Source: Roseomonas sp. CECT 9278
GTDB taxonomy: Bacteria; Pseudomonadota; Alphaproteobacteria; Acetobacterales; Acetobacteraceae
DNA length: 64,000 nucleotides
Reading direction: 5' to 3'
Assembly: GCF_918698155.1 (NCBI RefSeq)
Contig: NZ_CAKKLX010000017.1
Coordinates: forward strand, 28,756-92,755
This document shows, in pieces, positions 8,028-18,767 of this stretch (its first letter is position 1; each line of letters opens with the position of its first letter). The notes beneath the pieces were generated by a model that made no database searches, was not told the DNA's origin, and saw only the letters and a program-made list of their open reading frames with translations. The translations under genes and the position numbers were made by a program.

Positions 8028-9827
8028 ATGTCCGCCGCCACCAAGCCCGCCAACACCGAAGCCGCCCTGACGATGTCGGGTGCCGAGGTCGTGCTGCGCG
8101 CGCTGAAGGACCAGGGCGTCGAGGTCATCTTCGGCTATCCGGGCGGGGCGGTATTGCCGATCTATGACGCGCTGTTCCAGCAGAACGCCATCCGCCACAT
8201 CCTGGTGCGGCACGAACAGGCCGCGGTGCATGCCGCCGAGGGCTATGCGCGGTCGACCGGGAAGGTGGGCTGCGTGCTGGTGACCTCCGGCCCTGGCGCG
8301 ACCAATGCGGTGACCGGGCTGGTGGATGCGCTGATGGACTCCATCCCGATCGTCTGCCTGACCGGCCAGGTGCCGACCCATTTGATCGGCAACGATGCCT
8401 TCCAGGAAGCCGACACCACCGGCATCACGCGGCCGGCCACCAAGCACAACTACCTGGTCAAGAAGTCCGGCGATCTCGCGCGCGTCATGCACGAGGCCTT
8501 CTACGTCGCGAAGTCCGGCCGGCCTGGCCCTGTCGTGGTCGACCTGCCCAAGGACATCCTGATCAACAAGGCGCCCTACACCGAGCCGCCGATCGCCCAG
8601 CACCGCTCCTACCGCCCGCAGACCGAGCCGGACATGGAGCAGGTGCGCAAGGCGGTCCGCCTGCTGAAGACGGCGAAGCGGCCGATCGTCTATGCCGGCG
8701 GCGGCGTGATCAATTCGGGGCCCGAGGCCTCGCGCCTGCTGGTCGAATTCGTGCGCATGACGGGCTTTCCCTGCACGAACACGCTGATGGGGCTCGGCGC
8801 CTATCCGGCGGGCGATCCGCTGTTCGTCGGCATGCTCGGCATGCACGGGACCTACGAGGCGAACCTCGCGATGCATGGCTGCGACGTCATGCTGAACGTC
8901 GGCGCGCGCTTCGATGACCGCGTGACCGGGCGGCTCAATGCCTTCTCGCCGAATTCGCGCAAGATCCACGTCGATATCGACCCGTCCTCGATCAACAAGA
9001 ATGTCCCGGTCGAGGTGCCGATCGTGGGCGATGCCGGCCGCGTGCTGGCCGCGATGATCGAATGCTGGAAGTCCGAGGAAGCGCCGCAGGACAAGCACGT
9101 GCTCACCGCCTGGTGGCGCCAGATCGACGAATGGCGGGCGAAGGACTGCCTGCGCTACCGCCAGGAAGGCAAGATCATCAAGCCGCAGCATGCGGTGAAG
9201 CGGCTGTACGAGATCACGCAGGAACTCGGGCGCGAGACCTTCATCAGCACAGAGGTCGGCCAGCACCAGATGTGGGCGGCGCAGTATTTCGGTTTTGCCA
9301 AGCCGAACCGCTGGATGACCTCGGGCGGCCTCGGCACCATGGGCTATGGCCTCCCGGCCGCGATGGGCGTGCAGATCGCGCATCCCGATGCGCTGTGCAT
9401 CGACATCGCCGGCGAGGCGTCGATCCTGATGAACATCCAGGAAATGGGCACGCTCGCGCAGTACCGTCTGCCGGTGAAGGTGTTCATCCTGAACAACGAG
9501 TACATGGGCATGGTGCGCCAGTGGCAGGAACTGCTGCATGGCGGGCGCTATTCCGAGAGCTATTCCTCGGCGCTGCCGGACTTCGTGAAACTGGCGGAAT
9601 CCTTCCACGCCAAGGGCATCCGCGTGACCGATGCCGCCGACCTCGATGCCGGCATTCGCGAGATGATCGCCTATCCCGGGCCGGTCATCGCCGATATCGC
9701 GGTGGCCAAGGACGAGAACTGCTTCCCGATGATCCCGTCGGGTGCGGCGCATAACGAGATGATCCTCGGGCCGGAGCAGGAGGGTGGCGTCAAGGGCGTC
9801 ACCGACGAAGGCAAGGTCCTGGTCTGA
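8028..9827 (+). CDS. ilvB: acetolactate synthase, large (catalytic) subunit
   Basis: A 599-residue ThDP-dependent acetohydroxyacid synthase that condenses pyruvate with pyruvate or 2-ketobutyrate, the first common step of valine, leucine and isoleucine synthesis. The catalytic Glu63 is in RHEQAAVHAAEGYAR. FAD-binding and central domains follow. In the C-terminal ThDP/Mg motif the usual GDG is GEA (DIAGEASILMN, then ILNN), a variant I associate with alphaproteobacterial enzymes. The ATG at 8028 is supported by AGGAAAG at 8012-8018. The gene is followed by ilvN after 12 bp. A candidate Leu/Ile/Val leader peptide and hairpin upstream suggest attenuation control. Confidence 0.96.
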   Translation: MSAATKPANTEAALTMSGAEVVLRALKDQGVEVIFGYPGGAVLPIYDALFQQNAIRHILVRHEQAAVHAAEGYARSTGKVGCVLVTSGPGATNAVTGLVDALMDSIPIVCLTGQVPTHLIGNDAFQEADTTGITRPATKHNYLVKKSGDLARVMHEAFYVAKSGRPGPVVVDLPKDILINKAPYTEPPIAQHRSYRPQTEPDMEQVRKAVRLLKTAKRPIVYAGGGVINSGPEASRLLVEFVRMTGFPCTNTLMGLGAYPAGDPLFVGMLGMHGTYEANLAMHGCDVMLNVGARFDDRVTGRLNAFSPNSRKIHVDIDPSSINKNVPVEVPIVGDAGRVLAAMIECWKSEEAPQDKHVLTAWWRQIDEWRAKDCLRYRQEGKIIKPQHAVKRLYEITQELGRETFISTEVGQHQMWAAQYFGFAKPNRWMTSGGLGTMGYGLPAAMGVQIAHPDALCIDIAGEASILMNIQEMGTLAQYRLPVKVFILNNEYMGMVRQWQELLHGGRYSESYSSALPDFVKLAESFHAKGIRVTDAADLDAGIREMIAYPGPVIADIAVAKDENCFPMIPSGAAHNEMILGPEQEGGVKGVTDEGKVLV

Positions 9828-9839
9828 GGGGCGCGGAAC

Positions 9840-11415
<1,576 letters not shown>

Positions 11416-11432
11416 GCCGCCACGGGACCGAC

Positions 11433-11468
11433 GCGAAGGGCCGGCGGGGCAACCTGCCGGCCTTTCGC
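11433..11468 (+). terminator. terminator-like hairpin after ilvC
   Basis: A 13-bp stem (11433-11445 with 11456-11468, one G-T wobble) encloses a 10-nt loop just downstream of the ilvC stop. The distal arm contains CCTTTCGC but no long T-tract follows. Position and strength fit the end of the ilvBNC transcript. Confidence 0.75.
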
Positions 11469-11486
11469 ATATCAGGGGGGACGCCC

Positions 11487-12110
11487 ATGCCCACCATCGC
11501 CTGCCTGCACACCGCCGCGGGCAACCGCGCCGTGTTCGAGGCCGCCTGCCCCGAAGGCGTGACGCTGACCCACACCATCCGCGAGGACCTGCTGCGCGAC
11601 GCCGAGGCTGCGGGCGGGCTGACCGACGCCATCACCGCCCGCACCGCCGCCGCGCTGGAAGCGCTGGCCCAGCCCGGCGTGGATGCCGTGCTGCTGACCT
11701 GTTCCACCGTGGGGCCGGGCGCCGCTGCGGCGCGCGCGCCCATCCCGGTGCTGCGCGTGGATGCGGCGCTGGCCGACGAAGCGACGCGTGGCGGCGGCCT
11801 GGTGGTGGCGCTGTGCGCCGTGGAAACCACTGTCGAACCCACCCGCGCCGTGTTCGCACAGGCCGCGGCCCGCCATGGCGCGAGGCTCGACGTCCGCCTG
11901 GTGCCCGATGCCTGGGCGGCGTTCCGCGCCGGCGACGCGGCCGGCTACCACGCCATCGTGGCCCGCGCCGCCGAGGCCGCCTTTGCCGAGGGCGCGGACC
12001 AGGTGGCGCTGGCGCAGGCCAGCATGGCGGGCGCCGCGGCGCTGTGCACCGGGCGCAAGCCGCTCGCGAGCCCGCCGGTCGGGCTTGCCGCCGCGCTCGC
12101 CTCGGCTTGA
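11487..12110 (+). CDS. Asp/Glu/hydantoin racemase-superfamily protein
   Basis: A 207-residue protein of the aspartate/glutamate racemase fold. The first catalytic cysteine is in LLTCSTVGP (Cys72). The second half has the family-like stretch LAQASMAGAAALC, where a serine sits at the place the second active-site cysteine often occupies; the nearest Cys is nine residues later. This could mean a one-base epimerase, a decarboxylase-like enzyme or a displaced cysteine. The gene heads a set with a PuuE-like deacetylase (31 bp gap), a cupin and a solute receptor, which suggests catabolism of an imported hydantoin- or ureide-like compound. That role is inference. Confidence 0.7.
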   Translation: MPTIACLHTAAGNRAVFEAACPEGVTLTHTIREDLLRDAEAAGGLTDAITARTAAALEALAQPGVDAVLLTCSTVGPGAAAARAPIPVLRVDAALADEATRGGGLVVALCAVETTVEPTRAVFAQAAARHGARLDVRLVPDAWAAFRAGDAAGYHAIVARAAEAAFAEGADQVALAQASMAGAAALCTGRKPLASPPVGLAAALASA

Positions 12111-12141
12111 ACCAACGTTGGATGATGGGCAGGCTCTGTGG

Positions 12142-13083
12142 ATGAGCCAGCCTCCGCATTTACTCGCCGCCGATACCGACTACCCGCGCGACCTCCTGGG
12201 CTACGGCCCGCGGCCGCCGGACCCGCAATGGCCCGGCGGTGCGAAGCTCGCCCTGTCCTTCGTGCTGAACTACGAGGAGGGCGGCGAGAACACCGTCCTG
12301 AACGGCGATGCCGGCAGCGAGTTGTACCTGCACGAGGTCCCCGGCGGATCGCCGGTGCTGGGCGAACGCAACCGCACGGTGGAATCGCAATTCGACTACG
12401 GCGCGCGCGCCGGCGTCTGGCGCGTACTGCGCGCCTTCGCGGCGCATGGTTTGCCGCTTACGGTCTATGGCGTCGGCCGGGCGCTGGAACTCAACCCGGA
12501 TGCAGCGCGCGCCTTCGTCGCGGCGGGGCACGAAGTCGCTTCCCATGCCTGGCGCTGGATCGACTACCACGGCATGGACGAGGCGACCGAACGCGCCGAG
12601 ATCGCGAAATGCGTCGCCACCATCGAGCGCCTGTGCGGCGCCCGCCCGGTCGGCTGGTACACCGGGCGGATCAGCCCGAACACGCGCCGCCTGGTCGCGG
12701 AACATGGCGGATTCCTGTACGATTCCGACGCCTATGACGATGACCTGCCGCATTACGTGACGGTGGCGGGCAAGGCGCACCTCGTCATCCCGTACACGCT
12801 CGACAACAACGACATGAAGTACGCGGTGCCGCCCGGTTTCGGCGATCCCGCGGGCTGGGAACGGCACCTGACCGATGCCTTCGACGTGCTGCTCGCCGAA
12901 GGGCGCGCCGGCGCGCCGAAGATGATGTCGGTCGGTCTGCATTGCCGCCTGGTCGGCCGGCCCGGGCGTGCCGCGGCGCTGCAGCGTTTCCTCGCGCGCG
13001 CGGCGCGGGAGAAGGACGTCTGGGTCTGCCGCCGCGCCGATATCGCCCGCCATTGGTGGGCCACCCACCCGCCGCAACCGTAA
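12142..13083 (+). CDS. polysaccharide-deacetylase-fold hydrolase, PuuE allantoinase-like
   Basis: A 313-residue NodB-fold amidohydrolase. It contains the features of PuuE, the cofactor-independent allantoinase group: DYPRDLLGYG near the start, LSFVLNYEEGGE, the GHEVASHAWRWIDY segment with H-x3-H-type residues, PVGWYTGRISPNTR, and YDSDAYDDDLPHY. The length matches that group. The start at 12142 was chosen because it directly precedes these conserved residues. It sits between the racemase-fold gene and a cupin gene. The set resembles purine/ureide catabolism, but no other allantoin genes are in the window, so the substrate remains open. Confidence 0.8.
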   Translation: MSQPPHLLAADTDYPRDLLGYGPRPPDPQWPGGAKLALSFVLNYEEGGENTVLNGDAGSELYLHEVPGGSPVLGERNRTVESQFDYGARAGVWRVLRAFAAHGLPLTVYGVGRALELNPDAARAFVAAGHEVASHAWRWIDYHGMDEATERAEIAKCVATIERLCGARPVGWYTGRISPNTRRLVAEHGGFLYDSDAYDDDLPHYVTVAGKAHLVIPYTLDNNDMKYAVPPGFGDPAGWERHLTDAFDVLLAEGRAGAPKMMSVGLHCRLVGRPGRAAALQRFLARAAREKDVWVCRRADIARHWWATHPPQP

Positions 13084-13093
13084 GGGGGCCGCC

Positions 13094-13408
13094 ATGTCCT
13101 ACGCGCTCGAGAGCCGCGAACTGATCGCAGAGGCACCGGGGCTGCGCATGCAGATCCTGACCCTCGCGGCGGGCCAGGAAGTGCCCTGGCATTGGCACAG
13201 CGAGGTGACCGACACCTTCTGGTGCATGGAGGGACCCGTGGTGATCGAGACACGCGCGCCGAGCGAGAGGGTCGAGCTCGCGCCCGGGCAGATGTTCGCG
13301 GTGCCGTCGAAGCGCGCGCATCGGGTGACCGGCAAGGATGGTGGGCGCTGCCGCTTCGCCATCCTGCAAGGTGTCGGAACCTACGACTTCAAGCCGGTGG
13401 GCGCGTGA
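13094..13408 (+). CDS. small single-domain cupin protein
   Basis: A 104-residue cupin with a metal-binding pattern HWH-S-E near residues 34-39 (VPWHWHSEVTDTFW), followed by LAPGQMFAVPSKRAHRV, which supplies the second-motif histidine. Small cupins of this kind often act as isomerases, decarboxylases or auxiliary proteins in catabolic operons. It begins 10 bp after the deacetylase gene, and its stop overlaps the ATG of the solute receptor by 1 bp, so it belongs to the same transcript. Confidence 0.8.
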   Translation: MSYALESRELIAEAPGLRMQILTLAAGQEVPWHWHSEVTDTFWCMEGPVVIETRAPSERVELAPGQMFAVPSKRAHRVTGKDGGRCRFAILQGVGTYDFKPVGA

Positions 13409-14367
13409 TGCGCCGCCGCAGCGTGCTGGCGCTTCCGCTGTTGCTCTCCGCGCGGGGCGCGTCGGCGCAGGATGGTCGCCGGCTTGAGCTGATCGTCCCT
13501 TATCCGCCCGGCGGCGGCAATGACATCGGGGCGCGGGCGCTGGCACCCGTGCTCGAACGCGAGCTGGGCATGGCGGTGGTGGTGCTGAACCGTCCGGGTG
13601 CCGGCAGCCAGATCGGCATGGCGCAGGTCGCGCGCGCCCGACCGGATGGGCTGACGATCGCCTACGGGCTTTGGCCGCAGACGACCACGCTCTACCTCGA
13701 CGCCTCGCGCCAGGCGGGGTTCACGCGGGACAGCTTCACGCCGCTTGCCCTGCATGTCACCGACCCCGGCGCGATCGTGGTGCGCACCGACAGCCCGCTG
13801 CGCAGCCTGGCCGACATGGTCGCCACCGCGCGGGCGCGGCCGGATGACTTCCGGATGTCGGATAACGGGCAACTCGGGCATGAACACCTGGCGTCGATCC
13901 AGCTCCAGCGCATGGCGGGGCTGCGCTTCAACCAGGTGCATTTCAACGGGGCCGGGCCGGCGCTGACGGCGCTGCTGGGCGGCCAGACGGAAGCGGCGAT
14001 CTTCGCCGTCGGCACCGCCAGCGCGCAGATGCGCCAGGGGACGATGCGGGCACTCGCGGTGCTGTCGGACTCCGAAAGCCCGTTCCTGCCCGGCGTGCCC
14101 ACCGCGCGCGCGCAGGGCTTCGACATCGTCGCAGGGTCGACGCGTGCCTTCGTCGGCCCCGCCGGGCTGCCGCCGGAGGTGCGCGATCGCCTGGCCGGCG
14201 CGCTGGAGCGCGCCATCAGGTCGCCGGAGCACGAGGAGCGCATGCGCGCCCTCTCGATCCCGATCACCTTCCGCAATGCCGAGGCCTTCGCCGCCTATTG
14301 GGCGGAGGAGGAACGCGTGCTCCGGCCGTTGATCGAAAGCCTGGCCCGCGACGCGCGATCACAATGA
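13408..14367 (+). CDS. Bug/TctC-family tripartite tricarboxylate transporter receptor
   Basis: A 319-residue secreted solute-binding protein. A signal peptide ends near A-S-A (about residue 19). The Bug-family ligand loop is ELIVPYPPGGGNDIGARAL, followed by NRPGAGSQIG and DGLTIAYG. The protein would capture a carboxylate-type ligand in the periplasm. No TctA/TctB membrane genes are nearby, as is usual for the many orphan Bug proteins of this bacterial group. It is translationally coupled to the cupin gene (1-bp overlap), so its ligand may be the substrate of the racemase/deacetylase set. Confidence 0.9.
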   Translation: MRRRSVLALPLLLSARGASAQDGRRLELIVPYPPGGGNDIGARALAPVLERELGMAVVVLNRPGAGSQIGMAQVARARPDGLTIAYGLWPQTTTLYLDASRQAGFTRDSFTPLALHVTDPGAIVVRTDSPLRSLADMVATARARPDDFRMSDNGQLGHEHLASIQLQRMAGLRFNQVHFNGAGPALTALLGGQTEAAIFAVGTASAQMRQGTMRALAVLSDSESPFLPGVPTARAQGFDIVAGSTRAFVGPAGLPPEVRDRLAGALERAIRSPEHEERMRALSIPITFRNAEAFAAYWAEEERVLRPLIESLARDARSQ

Positions 14368-14370
14368 CCC

Positions 14371-14402
14371 GCCGCCGCGCGCCATGGGCGCGGGGCGGCG
14401 GC
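14371..14402. terminator. inverted repeat between convergent receptor genes
   Basis: CCGCCGCCGCGCGCC and GGGCGCGGGGCGGCGG flank a short ATG-containing centre in the 48-bp gap between two convergent genes. It could serve as a bidirectional terminator. No T-tract is seen on either side. Confidence 0.5.
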
Positions 14403-14415
14403 ACCGCCGTGCCGT

Positions 14416-15384
14416 TCATTCGATCTTCTCGATGCGGTTCTGCTCCACCACCGCGCGCCACAGTGCGATCTCGCTGCGGACATGGTCGCCGAAGCGCGCC
14501 GGCGTCCCGCCCTCGGGCCGCACACCCAGGCCGCGCAGACGCGCCTGCACGTCAGTATCCGCACTGGCCTCGTTGAGGATGCGGTTGAGGCCGGCCACGA
14601 TGTTCGCCGGCGTGCCGCGCGGCGCCATGTAGCCGAACCAGGGTTCGACCACGATGTTCGGGATGCCGGCCTCGGCGAAGGTCGGGATGTTGGGCAGGGA
14701 GGGGTCGCGCTCGCGCCCCGTCACGGCGATGGCGCGGATCTGGCCGGCGCGGATCGCCTGGATCTTGGTCGGGATGTTCTCGATCATCACCTGCACTTGG
14801 TTGGCCAGCAGCGCCTGCAGCGCCGGCGCGCCGCCGCGGAAGGGCACATGGACCATCGCGGTGCCGAGCCGCCCGTTGATCAGTTCCGGCGTCAGGTGGT
14901 TCGACGACCCGAAGCCGGAGGAACCGTAGTTCACCCGAGAGCCATTCGCCCGCGCCCAGGCGATGAATTCCGCCAGCGTCGTGGCCGGCACCGACGGGTG
15001 CACGGCCACCACGTTCATCACGCTGCCGCTCCAGAACACCGGCACCAGGTCGCGCTCGATGTCGTAGGGCATGCGGGCATAGATCGCGGGGTTGATGGCG
15101 CAATTGCCGATGGTGCAGGCGCCGAGCGTGTAGCCATCGGGCGCGCTGCGCGCCGCGGCCTCCATGCCGATGTTGCCGTTGGCGCCGGAGCGGTTCTCGA
15201 CCACCCAGGGATGCGGCGAGGACCGGCTGATCCGATCCACCAGGATGCGCGCCACCAGGTCGGTCGACCCGCCGGGCGGGAAGGGCAGGATGATGCGGAC
15301 CGGCCGGTCAGGCACCCAGTCCTGGGCAGTGGCGGGCGAGGCGATGAATCCCGCGATGAGCGCGAGTACGATCCGGCGCAGCAT
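14416..15384 (-). CDS. Bug/TctC-family tripartite tricarboxylate transporter receptor
   Basis: A 322-residue periplasmic solute receptor on the minus strand. The signal peptide (MLRRIVLALIAGFIASPATA) is followed by the family motif RIILPFPPGGSTDLVARI, VENRSGANGNIG, YGSSGFGSSNH and VHVPFRGGAPAL. It is convergent with the preceding receptor and divergent from the leuA leader region. No transporter membrane subunits adjoin it. The ligand is unknown. Confidence 0.9.
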   Translation of the reverse strand: MLRRIVLALIAGFIASPATAQDWVPDRPVRIILPFPPGGSTDLVARILVDRISRSSPHPWVVENRSGANGNIGMEAAARSAPDGYTLGACTIGNCAINPAIYARMPYDIERDLVPVFWSGSVMNVVAVHPSVPATTLAEFIAWARANGSRVNYGSSGFGSSNHLTPELINGRLGTAMVHVPFRGGAPALQALLANQVQVMIENIPTKIQAIRAGQIRAIAVTGRERDPSLPNIPTFAEAGIPNIVVEPWFGYMAPRGTPANIVAGLNRILNEASADTDVQARLRGLGVRPEGGTPARFGDHVRSEIALWRAVVEQNRIEKIE

Positions 15385-15448
15385 GGCTTCCTCCGTTTAT
15401 GTTTGTCGGCAGCCTGCCCGGCCCGGCGCGGGGCGGCAACATCGACGC

Positions 15449-15477
15449 TTGCGACCGGCCGGCGCCGACCGTAATCT
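15449..15477 (+). promoter_or_regulatory. candidate leuA promoter
   Basis: TTGCGA (15449-15454) and TAATCT (15472-15477) are separated by exactly 17 bp. Transcription would then start near 15484, only a few bases before the ATG of the leader peptide, making that peptide nearly leaderless. The match to consensus is moderate. Confidence 0.45.
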
Positions 15478-15487
15478 CCGGCCCGCG

Positions 15488-15598
15488 ATGACCATGCGCG
15501 CCCTCCCGGCCGGCCTGATCGCGGGGCGTCCCGCCCCGGCCACTGCGCGCGCGCCGCTCGGGCTCCTGCTCCTTCGACTTAATCGCCCCTGGGCGTGA
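15488..15598 (+). CDS. candidate leuA leader peptide (36 aa)
   Basis: A 36-codon frame begins with ATG at 15488 (a second in-frame ATG is at 15494) and ends TGA at 15596-15598, about 90 bp before leuA. Its C-terminal part reads APLGLLLLRLNRPWA, with six leucine codons in eight (15557-15580: CTC, CTC, CTG, CTC, CTT, CTT). Directly after this lie short, mutually exclusive stems. A leucine-run peptide just ahead of 2-isopropylmalate synthase is the classical design of leucine attenuation. High GC favours chance Leu codons, but the clustering, position and stop just before the structured region argue for a real leader. There is no Shine-Dalgarno. Confidence 0.65.
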   Translation: MTMRALPAGLIAGRPAPATARAPLGLLLLRLNRPWA

Positions 15599-15619
15599 CG
15601 CCCGGCTGACCACGGCCGG
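15584..15619 (+). promoter_or_regulatory. alternating hairpins downstream of the leuA leader peptide
   Basis: Four short segments can pair in alternation: CGCCC (15584-15588) with GGGCG (15591-15595); the same GGGCG with CGCCC (15599-15603); and CCGGC (15602-15606) with GCCGG (15615-15619). Pairings 1:2, 2:3 and 3:4 exclude one another, as in attenuators. The stems are only 5 bp and no T-tract follows, so the output could be Rho-dependent or translational. Confidence 0.5.
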
Positions 15620-15687
15620 ACATCGCTCAGGGGAACCTGGGTCCGAACGCGCACATCCACAGCATCGCCACACAGGGAATGCCTGAC

Positions 15688-17268
15688 ATGGCCATCAACC
15701 ATCCCTCCTTCGGCAATCTGGCCGACGACCGGATCATCATTTTCGACACCACCCTGCGGGACGGCGAACAGTCGCCGGGCTTCTCGATGAACCTCGAGGA
15801 GAAGCTGCGCATGGCGGAGGCGCTGCACGAACTGGGCGCCGACGTGCTGGAAGCCGGCTTCGCCATCGCCAGCCCCGGCGATTTCGACTCCGTGCAGTCG
15901 ATCGCGAAGCGCTTCGCCAAGGACGGGCCGGTCGTGGCCAGCCTGTCGCGCGCCAATACCGCCGACATCATGGCCTCGGCCGAGGCGACGAAGCCGGCGG
16001 CGCGGCCGCGCATCCATATCGTGCTCGCGACCTCCGACCTGCACATGAAGGTCAAGCTGCGCATGACGCGGGAGGAGGTGCTGGCGCGCATCACCGAAAG
16101 CGTGACACTGGCCCGCAACCACGCCGCCGACGTGGAATGGTCGGCCGAGGACGGCTCGCGCTCCGACCTCGACTTCCTGTGCCGCTGCGTCGAGGCCGCG
16201 ATCAAGGCCGGCGCGACCACGATCAACATCCCCGATACGGTCGGCTATTCGCTGCCGGCCGATATGGGCCTGATCTTCTCGACCCTGATGACCAAGGTGC
16301 CGGGTGCGGACAAGGTCATCTTCTCGACCCACAACCACAATGATTTGGGCCTGGCGGTGGCGAACACGCTGGCGGCCATCCAGGCCGGCGCCCGCCAGGT
16401 GGAATGCACCATCAACGGCATCGGCGAACGGGCCGGCAATGCCAGCCTTGAGGAAGTGGCGATGGCGCTGCGCACGCGCCACGACGCGCTGGGCGCGACC
16501 ACCGGTGTGACGTCCCAGCGCATCCTGCGGACCTCCAAGCTGCTGGCGACGATCACCGGCTTCGACGTGCAGCCCAACAAGGCGATCGTCGGCCGCAACG
16601 CCTTCGCGCATGAATCCGGCATCCACCAGGATGGCGTGCTGAAGGATGCCTCGACCTACGAGATCATGACGCCGGAATCCGTGGGCTGGACCACGAACAG
16701 CATCGTTCTCGGCAAGCATTCCGGCCGTGCCGCCTTCCGCGACCGGCTCAAGACGCTGGGCTACGAGGTCGGCGACAACCAGCTGAACGATGCCTTCAAG
16801 CGCTTCAAGGACCTCGCGGACCGCAAGAAGGTCGTCTACGACGAGGACATCGCCGCGCTGGTGGATGACGAGGTCGGGCGCGCCAATGAACGCATCCGCC
16901 TGACCGGGCTGAATGTCTCGACCGGCATGGGCACCAAGCCGATGGCGACCGTCGCGATCGAGGTCGATGGCGTGCGCGCCGACGGCATGGCGACCGGCGA
17001 CGGCGGCGTGGATGCGACCTTCGCCGCCCTGCGCCAGGCCTTCCCGCATGAGGTGACGCTCAAGCTTTACGCCGTGCAGGCCGTGACCAGCGGCACCGAC
17101 GCGCAGGCGCGCGTCACGGTGCGGCTCGAGGAAGCCGGCAAGATGGTGGACGGGCAGGGGGCGGATACCGACACCATCGTCGCCTCGGCCCGCGCCTATG
17201 TGCATGCGCTCAACAAGCTGCTGGTGAAGCGCGAGCGGACCGAGCCGCCGATCGTGCTGCGGGCCTGA
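15688..17268 (+). CDS. leuA: 2-isopropylmalate synthase LeuA
   Basis: A 526-residue enzyme that condenses 2-ketoisovalerate with acetyl-CoA in the first committed step of leucine synthesis. The N-terminal TIM barrel starts with IIIFDTTLRDGEQSPGFSMN, carries the metal ligands in STHNHNDLGLAV, and has the GIGERAGNASLEEVAMAL signature. The C-terminal LeuA dimer domain (about 385-515) provides leucine feedback. ATG 15688 was chosen over ATG 15679 because AGGGA at 15674-15678 is well spaced only for the former. A Leu-rich leader peptide and alternating hairpins lie upstream. The stop overlaps the next small gene by 1 bp. Confidence 0.96.
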   Translation: MAINHPSFGNLADDRIIIFDTTLRDGEQSPGFSMNLEEKLRMAEALHELGADVLEAGFAIASPGDFDSVQSIAKRFAKDGPVVASLSRANTADIMASAEATKPAARPRIHIVLATSDLHMKVKLRMTREEVLARITESVTLARNHAADVEWSAEDGSRSDLDFLCRCVEAAIKAGATTINIPDTVGYSLPADMGLIFSTLMTKVPGADKVIFSTHNHNDLGLAVANTLAAIQAGARQVECTINGIGERAGNASLEEVAMALRTRHDALGATTGVTSQRILRTSKLLATITGFDVQPNKAIVGRNAFAHESGIHQDGVLKDASTYEIMTPESVGWTTNSIVLGKHSGRAAFRDRLKTLGYEVGDNQLNDAFKRFKDLADRKKVVYDEDIAALVDDEVGRANERIRLTGLNVSTGMGTKPMATVAIEVDGVRADGMATGDGGVDATFAALRQAFPHEVTLKLYAVQAVTSGTDAQARVTVRLEEAGKMVDGQGADTDTIVASARAYVHALNKLLVKRERTEPPIVLRA

Positions 17269-17513
17269 TGCGGCGCCGCGCGGTCCTGCCGGGGATGCTC
17301 CTGGCCGGGGCCGCGCGGGCCCAGGCGCCGATCGGCACGGCGCGGATGGAACAGGACGGGACGATCGTGGTCGACCTGGTCGCCCGGGAGGGCGCGGCCG
17401 TTGGTCATGGACGTCTGGTCTACCCGCCCGGGCATCCCGACCATGGCATGATCCTCCGCCACCTGGGCGGATTGCGCCCCGGCGAGGTCAAGCCGGTGCC
17501 GCCCTTTCCCTGA
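17268..17513 (+). CDS. small secreted protein of unknown function
   Basis: An 81-residue protein starting at an ATG that shares one base with the leuA stop. A cleavable signal peptide is likely (MRRRAVLPGMLLAGAARAQA, cleavage after A-R-A). The mature about 60 residues contain GTIVVDLVAREG and YPPGHPDHGMILRHLGGL, then a Pro-rich end. I do not recognise a family. Coupling to leuA suggests co-expression, not necessarily a related function. Codon usage is like its neighbours. Confidence 0.6.
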   Translation: MRRRAVLPGMLLAGAARAQAPIGTARMEQDGTIVVDLVAREGAAVGHGRLVYPPGHPDHGMILRHLGGLRPGEVKPVPPFP

Positions 17514-17557
17514 CCGGTCCGGCCGATCCGGGGGAATCCGTCTTGAGCCCCGGCCCA

Positions 17558-17576
17558 GGGGGGGGTAAAGCCCCCC
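17558..17576 (+). terminator. G-run/C-run hairpin after the leuA operon
   Basis: Eight G (17558-17565), TAAAG, then six C (17571-17576) form a compact hairpin in the 146-bp gap before mreB, well placed to end the leuA transcript. It resembles the G/C-run palindromes at about 4330 and 57920. Confidence 0.55.
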
Positions 17577-17602
17577 GTCCTCTCAAGCCCCATCAGTCGT
17601 GA

Positions 17603-18703
<1,101 letters not shown>

Positions 18704-18767
18704 TGGCATCCCTGAGCCGGCGCACCTTGCCGGCCGGGGATTGGGCAGGCAGGGGGATCGAGCGCGC

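Noticed and set aside
8028..9827. Inactive acetolactate synthase because the GDG motif reads GEA
   Set aside because: The rest of the ThDP and FAD sites and Glu63 are intact, and I associate the GEA variant with working alphaproteobacterial enzymes.
11487..12110. Glutamate racemase MurI
   Set aside because: The protein is shorter, lacks the two symmetric Cys motifs of MurI and sits in a catabolic operon.
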